Origin: Hormiphora californensis | Lineage: Eukaryota > Ctenophora > Tentaculata > Cydippida > Pleurobrachiidae | NCBI GenBank assembly: GCA_020137815.1 | Contig: CM035351.1 | Location: 9,592,969-9,656,968 of the forward strand | Direction of reading: 5' to 3' | Length of the DNA stretch: 64,000 nt | In this document: positions 59,390 to 64,000 of the stretch, in pieces | Numbering within the stretch: position 1 is the stretch's first letter | Layout of the letters: the number at the start of each line of letters is the position of its first letter | Position numbers and translations under genes: made by a program | Notes under the pieces: generated by a model | Told to the model about the DNA's origin: nothing | Databases searched by the model: none | Seen by the model: the letters and a program-made list of their open reading frames with translations, nothing else

Positions 59390-62300
59390 TGTGACAGTGT
59401 CCAGGAGTGTAAACTCTCTCTCTTTCCAACTCGTTGTCCAGATCGCGATGGTTCCCCATGTTCCCTTGACCGATGGTCTGGTTATGCGCCCACATTATCA
59501 CACCTCATTCCTATGCTGGGTGTTAACTATTTCCATTATTTTAGGACCATGGCAGTCTACACGGATAAGTGGATGGATATTCTGCAGTCGGCTGTTATGT
59601 GCCCTCTCATCGCTTTATCCATCCTTCTAAATATTGTGGTAACTATACAACTTGTTCCCTACATCACAGTTGTCTGGCAGTTATAATATCAATTCTCTCA
59701 TTGCAGGTTATATTATCAACCCTCACATATCTCATTGCAGGTTATATTGAAATACCAAGTGTGGACTAACAAGACAGTCCCTGCGTTTCTAATAACAGGT
59801 GTATCTATAACTGACATACTGAAGGGTATTGCCTACACTCCCAACATCTACTATCTACTATCTTCCCATGAATATCTAGACAGTGAACCAGGTATGAAAT
59901 ACAAGTTATCTGATCTGGTGACAGTGACAACACAATGACAACACTATGATAACACAATGATAACACGAACTTATCCCTGCAGCTACGTTTTTGCAGAGAT
60001 TCCAGTTGAACTTTATGGCAGTAGGAATCAGATCTTGTCTATGGTTTACTCTGGCCCTCAGTATAGAAAGGTTGATGCAGATGAAGCGCCCAGCTACCGG
60101 ACCTCGCAATATAACTTCACGGCAGAGATGTGGTTACCTCATGGGCCTTGGATTTATTGTGTTGGAGGTGTCCATGGTGCCCATTTTCAATGTATTAGTT
60201 TTTGGATCTAATTCACTTTGGTACAGCCAGCTGCAGGTAGCTTTGAATGAAGATCCAAGAATGAGCACGATCTTTATAGCAGAGTGGTCAATTATCTGCC
60301 TCATTTGTTTTGCAATAGGAGTTTGGACGGCAGTTGTGATCCGAAGTTACATGAAGGGCCAGACAGAGCACAGTGATAAGAGGTTACGACACAGTGCTAA
60401 CACCGTCCTTATTTTGTCAGCAAACACACTCCTTTTCTCGCTTTACCTGGTATCTATACAGGTCATATTAAAGAAAACTAGGAAGGGACAGCATGAAAAA
60501 GTGCGCATTTCGCCGTCGGGTTGTTGGACAAGTTTTTTAGTTTGGCTGCCTTTAGTTATTAGCGCTGTTATAAGTCCCTTAATTTTAATAAGACGGAACA
60601 AAATAAGCGTAAAGGGAACTTTCTCAAGGAGCATTGACCTCCACTCTAATGCGACCTAGGTGATGACAATTACATGGGCCTCATTTTACCTGCTTTAAGG
60701 AGGAGATCTGGGGACGGACGGCGTTGTAAAATGTGCCATACCGTTCCGAATCGTATTCTGACATTTTTATTTCTTTGAGACGCTTTTCAAATTCCCTTTT
60801 ACCCATCTCACGTGCTGCCCTTTTAACCTAAACGAAGATTGAATAATGTGTTTGTTAACAATTGACTTATAAAACATTAGGGGGTATGTATAATCTCAGA
60901 TAATTAATCTGGATATGTACCTCGTCAGGAATATCGTCTTTCTCTGCGTCACTGAGCTGGTGAACGTTGTGTCCAGCATCCAGTCTATAGGGGCCACCCT
61001 TACCCCCGAGCCCCGCAGTGTCTCTCCCACCAGTACCACCTGCCCAAGTATTACCCCCAACATGAGGGGCTCCCGTGGGGTCCACTTTGCCGTGTTTAGG
61101 CCCAGACACATTGAGACCACTGGTGCGCTCTATATTCACATCACGGGAGGGCTCCCCCACCATTGTTCGCCATTTGGCGAGGGAGGTGGCTAGGGTGGCT
61201 TCGGAGAGTTCCCACTTCTGTAGGTAGCCCGTGGGTGTCAGGGTGTGGGGATAGGGATTAGCTGTTATTAGCAGGCTGCTATCCGATCTGAGAATAGGGA
61301 GGGATCTTAAAGAGTCAATTACTTAGAGAACACGTTGGGGAGGGATCTTAAAGAGTCAATTACTTAGAGAACACGTTGGGGAGGGATCTTAAAGAATCAA
61401 TTACTTAGAGAACACGTTAGGGGGATCGTAAAGAATCAATTACTTAGAGAACACGTTAGGGGGATCGTAAAGAGTCAATTACTTAGAGAACACGTTAGGG
61501 AGGGATCTTAAAGAGTCAATTAATTAGAGAACACGTTGGGGAGGGATCTTAAAGAATCAATTACTTAGAGAACACGTTAGGGGGATCGTAAAGAATCAAT
61601 TACTTAGAGAACACGTTAGGGGGGATCGTAAAGAATCAATTACTTAGAGAACACGTTAGGGGGATCGTAAAGAATCAATTACTTAGAGAACACGTTAGGG
61701 GGGATCGTAAAGAATCAATTACTTAGAGAACACGTTAGGGGGATCGTAAAGAATTAATTACTTAGAGAACACGTTAGGGGGATCGTAAAGAATCAATTAC
61801 TTGTTTTGCAGGTTAGGCAGGGGGATGTAGGAGGCTGTATTTCCATTGATGTCCAGAACACTAAGGTGTGCAACTCCCGTATCACTACCAATAGTAGAAG
61901 GTGTTACATCAGGTACCAGGTCTCTAGTTAGACCAATTGCTAATCCCCTCACCAAAACTAAAGGTGTTGCAGATGGGAGCTCCTGGAGGTAGAGAAACAA
62001 CTAAAACTAGAATCAATTAAAAATAGAATCAATTAAAAAACAATTAGTAATGGGAATGTGGGGAAATACCTTATCTGCAAGTTGGTACATCAAAGCCTCC
62101 TCATCTTGCCATTCTGTTACAAGTATTCTCCTGTCCCTACCCAATACCTGTCTTGGCACCTGACCACTCTCTACCCTATCTGACAACCAGTAGTCGATAG
62201 AGCCCCTCAGGTCTAGTTTACTAGATGAGTATCGTCCTGCAATTGCTAACATTAGTTGAGTCGCCTGACACACACGTGCTGCTGCTTGTAGTTACCCATT

Positions 62301-64000
62301 AGTGGGATCATGTTTGGGAGTTTACCATGCTGGAAAGTAATCTTGTAGTTTGATCCATCTGCACAGGTAGCAATGACTGTATCAGGGGACTGTACGTGTA
62401 TAGTTGATATTTCCCCGCCAGGAACAGTACACTCCTCTAACTAGATGGAGGGGGTGGTGAGGTAGGGAGGGAGGGAAGGGAGGGAAGTGAGGGAGGGAGG
62501 GAGGGAGGGAGGGATGGGGTGGTGAGGTTGGGAGGGGTGGAGGGATGGGGTGGTGAGGTTGGGAGGGGTGGAGGGAGGGAGGGAGGGGTGGAGGGAGGGA
62601 GGGAGGGAGGGAGGGAGGGAGGGAGGGAGGGAGGGAGGGAGGGAGGGAGGGAGGGAGGGAGGGAGGGAGGGAGGGAGGGAGGGAGGGAGGGAGGGAGGGA
62701 GGGAGGGAGGGAGGGAGGGAGGGAGGGAGGGAGGGAGGGAGGGAGGGAGGGAGGGAGGGAGGGAGGGAGGGAGGGAGGGAGGGATAAGGGAGGGATGGAG
62801 GGAGGGAGGGAGGGAGTGAGGGAGGGAGGGAGGGAGGGAGTGAGGGAGGGAAGTGACGGAGGGAGGGGTGGAGGGAGGGAAGGGAGGGAAGTGAGGGAGG
62901 GATGGTGAGGTAGGGAAGTGAGGGAGGGGTGGAGGGAGGAATGGGGTGAGGGACGGCCGGTGAAGGAGGAGTGGAGGGAGGGTGATGGAGGGAGGGAAGT
63001 GAGTGAGTGAGGGGTTAGGGAGGGAAGTGAGGGGTGCGGGAGGGAGGGAGGGAGGGATGGGGTGGTGAGGTTGGGAGGGGTGGAGGTCGGGAGGGGTGGA
63101 GGGAGGGAGGGAGGGAGGGAGGGAGGGAGGGAGGGAGTGAGGGAGGGAGGGAGGGAGGGAGGGAGGGAGGGAGGTTGGGAGGGAGGGAGGGAGGGAGGGA
63201 GGGAGGGAGGGAGGGAGGGAGGGAGGGAGGGAGGGAGGGAGGGAGGGAGGGAGGGAGGGAGGGAGGGAGGGAGGGAGGGAGGGAGGGAGGGAGGGAGGGA
63301 GGGAGGGAGGGAGGGAGGGAGGGAGGGAGGGAGGGAGGGAGGGAGGGAGGGAGTGAGGGAGGGAAGTGACGGAGGGAGGGGTGGAGGGAGGGAAGGGAGG
63401 GAAGTGAGGGAGGGGTGGTGAGGTAGGGAAGTGAGGGAGGGGTGGAGGGAGGAATGGGGTGAGGGACAGCCGGTGAAGGAGGAGTGGAGGGAGGGTGATG
63501 GAGGGAGGGAAGTGAGTGAGTGAGGGGTTAGGGAGGGAAGTGAGGGGTGCGGGAGGGAGGGAGGGTGAGGGAGAGGCTGGTAGGAGCCAAATGTGACTAG
63601 ATATTAGAAACTTACACTATTGTTTGAGGGATGGTATCTAGAGAGGTAGTTGTTATTGACCAACCAACAATGCTCCCCTCCCAATCCCTGATACACTTTA
63701 TATCCAGCATTCTTCCTTCCTCCCTGTAGAACAGTCCTCACTCTACTGGGATCCAGTCTGTAGGCGCTGCTGGAGTCCGTCTCTAGTACAATCAGAGTCT
63801 CCGACTATTGAGAGAGAATTAGAAACCCACAAAGATTGGGGGAGGGGGGTAACTCACCGTTAGGTCTGATATAACAACATGGGTTCCACATGCAGCTGCT
63901 GATATTTTGGGTCTGTATGCGAGGGCTGGGGACATATCAATTGCAGATACCTCTGTCTGCCCCTCTCTCACTGTGTATACAACGTGTGGGTTGCTACTGA
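52316..64000 (-). CDS. VWA8: VWA domain-containing protein 8, C-terminal part (5' end beyond window)
   Basis: Exons on minus: 64000-63858 (cut by the edge), 63804-63616, 62440 to about 62291, about 62264-62070, 61982-61801, 61287-60921, 60827-60690, 57623-57533, 57317-57197, 56068-55879, 54503-54382, 52666-52547 and 52418-52316. VWA8 is a large mitochondrial AAA+ ATPase with a C-terminal von Willebrand A domain. Seen here: NVSGPKHGKVDPTGAPHVGG, GGRDTAGLGGKGGPYRLD, the MIDAS LLVDVSGSMYR, IIGHSGEDP, the FCWSGDNSVTGLQRAI and SDANLKRYMIRP segments, and the end LPSGRSFVTMDTKEIP. The phase at 62264/62291 is unresolved. Its introns host a transposon, two genes and several repeat arrays. Confidence 0.93.
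53068..54365. mobile_element. 1.3 kb inverted-repeat DNA transposon (hAT-like), non-coding
   Basis: The left end reads G-run then GGTTCCAACCTATTT...GTACG; the right end is its complement, GTACAAAAAAATAGGTTGG then AACCCCC. The 8-base words TGTTTGTG at 53060-53067 and 54366-54373 form a target duplication, the length expected for hAT elements. The interior has A-rich AAATAC repeats, degenerate repeats around CGAATCGTATTTTCTAAGCG and two diverged direct copies (about 53460-53580 and 54140-54300), but no transposase. It is inserted 8-16 bases inside a VWA8 donor. Confidence 0.8.
54029..54070. mobile_element. CTGTCAG element fragment inside a larger transposon
   Basis: CTGTCAGGCCAATGCTCTGA followed by CCACAGTTCTCGCGCGCTCC, matching the start of the element at 50439. 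Related pieces occur at 35367-35387, 48826-48847, 48984-49004, 49242-49262, 49284-49300 and 56285-56299, in both orientations. Confidence 0.75.
54506..55560 (-). repeat. Complex tandem repeat in VWA8 intron
   Basis: Units of roughly 55 bases combine GGGGGCTAGCCGGGGTTATG and GGGGAATAGTGGAGACGTGG with CGGACAGGGGGAATT. On minus the units supply pyrimidine tracts and CCATAAC words close to the acceptor of the exon at 54503, but the AG and exon bases are not copied. Confidence 0.9.
57770..58624 (-). CDS. Intronless cysteine-rich orphan protein (284 aa), inside a VWA8 intron
   Basis: Open frame from the ATG at 58624 (the frame is open further up without an ATG). It lies on the same strand as VWA8, within its intron 60689-57624. 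The N-terminal half is Ser/Pro rich with SP and SPYQRSP sites. Near residues 148-200 two similar Cys blocks occur, YCSCCNQWKLYL and CFCACCREWNVYLHF, each CxCC followed by W and YL. The C-terminus is basic (TRGPRRGRGG, GRGRRKKDGK), suggesting nuclear or nucleic-acid binding. I recognise no family. The paired Cys blocks could bind one metal cluster together. A palindromic element lies about 100 bp upstream. Confidence 0.6.
   Translation of the reverse strand: MDLSKENPTLRDPSPKSINKLLMTLNESRGDDKVKSAFSPYQRSPCQKSPKAQLLQPFNGEQEVFMEEAHRYFGSFFTTPGNPEDSLLSALPPLPSPSLLRSSSPPSKLPLTKAQFCEIKKEYAIPIKPPPSKPQCYCSCCNQWKLYLDPPRSEFYSRSCPRLCFCACCREWNVYLHFVHNTPVVGYYDLQLFTPSGIETKKKEKKVTRGPRRGRGGARNGGEKVVDNKENSDGPGPSNSGRGRRKKDGKARQFTQKSLMKKDPTLKLNNAFQPQIPYLTPLDS
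58724..58766. promoter_or_regulatory. Nested palindrome upstream of the cysteine-rich gene
   Basis: An inner perfect inverted repeat (GTACAATGTA, spacer CGA, TACATTGTAC; 58731-58753) is enclosed by GCCGCGCG on the left and CGCGCGGC on the right. It sits 100-140 bp upstream of the start codon at 58624 and could be a dimeric transcription-factor site. No known factor is assigned. Confidence 0.5.
59325..59391 (+). repeat. (CT)n microsatellite upstream of the GPCR-like gene
   Basis: CT-rich run in the 5' flank or 5' untranslated intron of the following gene. Confidence 0.85.
59549..60659 (+). CDS. Rhodopsin-like seven-helix receptor (orphan GPCR), nested antisense in VWA8
   Basis: Three coding exons (59549-59638, 59741-59891, 59983-60659) give about 305 residues from the ATG at 59549, which follows an acceptor, so a 5' untranslated exon is likely. 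Seven hydrophobic segments are visible, including LIALSILLNIVV (TM1), FLITGVSITDILKGIAYTP (TM2), FTLALSIERLMQM (end of TM3, where SIERL replaces DRY), and CWTSFLVWLPLVISAVISPL (TM7, with SPL in place of NPxxY). It is most likely a class A-like receptor with divergent signatures; ligand unknown. The second coding exon has its acceptor duplicated. It lies in the same 3 kb VWA8 intron as the Cys-rich gene. Confidence 0.7.
59693..59759 (+). repeat. Duplicated acceptor plus exon start, two copies
   Basis: TCTCATTGCAG|GTTATATT occurs at about 59695-59713 and 59730-59748, with only the second leading into the exon. This may be the earliest stage of the acceptor arrays seen elsewhere. Confidence 0.85.
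61298..61800 (-). repeat. About 13 tandem copies beginning at a VWA8 donor site (38-40 bp unit)
   Basis: On minus the true donor reads CAA|GTAATTGATTCTTTACG. Each following unit repeats CTAA|GTAATTGATTCTTTACG and then ATCCCCCTAACGTG plus TTCT. The donor context is therefore reiterated along the intron; the unit also has a CCTAAC word. Confidence 0.9.
62441..63590. repeat. (GGGA)n-rich arrays in VWA8 intron, with a large internal duplication
   Basis: Two long GGGA tracts (about 62564-62805 and 63100-63352) are followed by nearly identical tails (about 62806-63055 and 63353-63560, sharing GTGAAGGAGGAGTGGAGGG and GTGAGTGAGTGAGGGG). A block of roughly 500 bp seems to have duplicated. Poly-Gly/Arg/Glu open frames are artefacts. 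G-quadruplex formation is likely on plus. Confidence 0.9.

Noticed and set aside
62519-63421. Gly/Arg/Glu-rich proteins
   Set aside because: Simple readings of GGGA microsatellites inside a VWA8 intron.

Overview
This 64 kb window is nuclear DNA of an animal. The genes have canonical GT-AG introns, and several encode proteins known as animal (some as general eukaryotic) families: TMEM50, ZGPAT, MYBBP1A, RBBP5, an ANKRD11/12 relative, FIBP, TTC7, IARS1, CDC123, an ankyrin-repeat TRP channel, arylsulfatases and VWA8. Genes are dense (about one per 4 kb), most introns are short, and microsatellites and minisatellites are abundant. The phylum cannot be fixed from sequence reading alone; an early-branching, compact-genome animal such as a sponge is only a guess.

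Layout. 0.67-8.5 kb: four apparently intronless genes (TMEM50, ZGPAT and MYBBP1A on minus, RBBP5 on plus), with a 0.94 kb divergent promoter between MYBBP1A and RBBP5. 8.6-15.9 kb: the compact ANKRD11/12 relative and FIBP, the latter hosting a single-exon P-loop GTPase gene on the opposite strand of an intron. 16.3-27.8 kb: TTC7, whose first intron holds a 6.2 kb antisense non-LTR retrotransposon with two long open frames; the first encodes an AlkB-type dioxygenase fused to an SGNH esterase. 28.0-35.5 kb: IARS1, CDC123 and a small unknown protein. 35.7-44.2 kb: the TRP channel on minus. 46.3-52.1 kb: two nearly identical arylsulfatase genes in tandem. 52.3 kb to the edge: the 3' part of VWA8 on minus, with a cysteine-rich orphan gene and a GPCR-like gene inside one intron.

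Most genes are unrelated housekeeping genes: chromatin (RBBP5, ANKRD11/12-like), ribosome biogenesis and translation (MYBBP1A, IARS1, CDC123), PI4-kinase targeting (TTC7), lysosomal or secreted sulfatases, and sensory or signalling membrane proteins. There is no operon-like logic.

The most striking signal is not a gene. In many introns, on both strands, a block consisting of branch point, pyrimidine tract, AG and the first bases of the exon has been amplified in tandem immediately upstream of the true exon (2 to about 39 copies). The array orientation always follows the host gene. One array reiterates a splice donor instead. This recurrent amplification of splice-site modules is the best candidate here for an undescribed process. 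A second curiosity is a set of +1 frame breaks in otherwise intact genes (ZGPAT, MYBBP1A C-terminus, IARS1), which are either consensus errors or +1 frameshifting.
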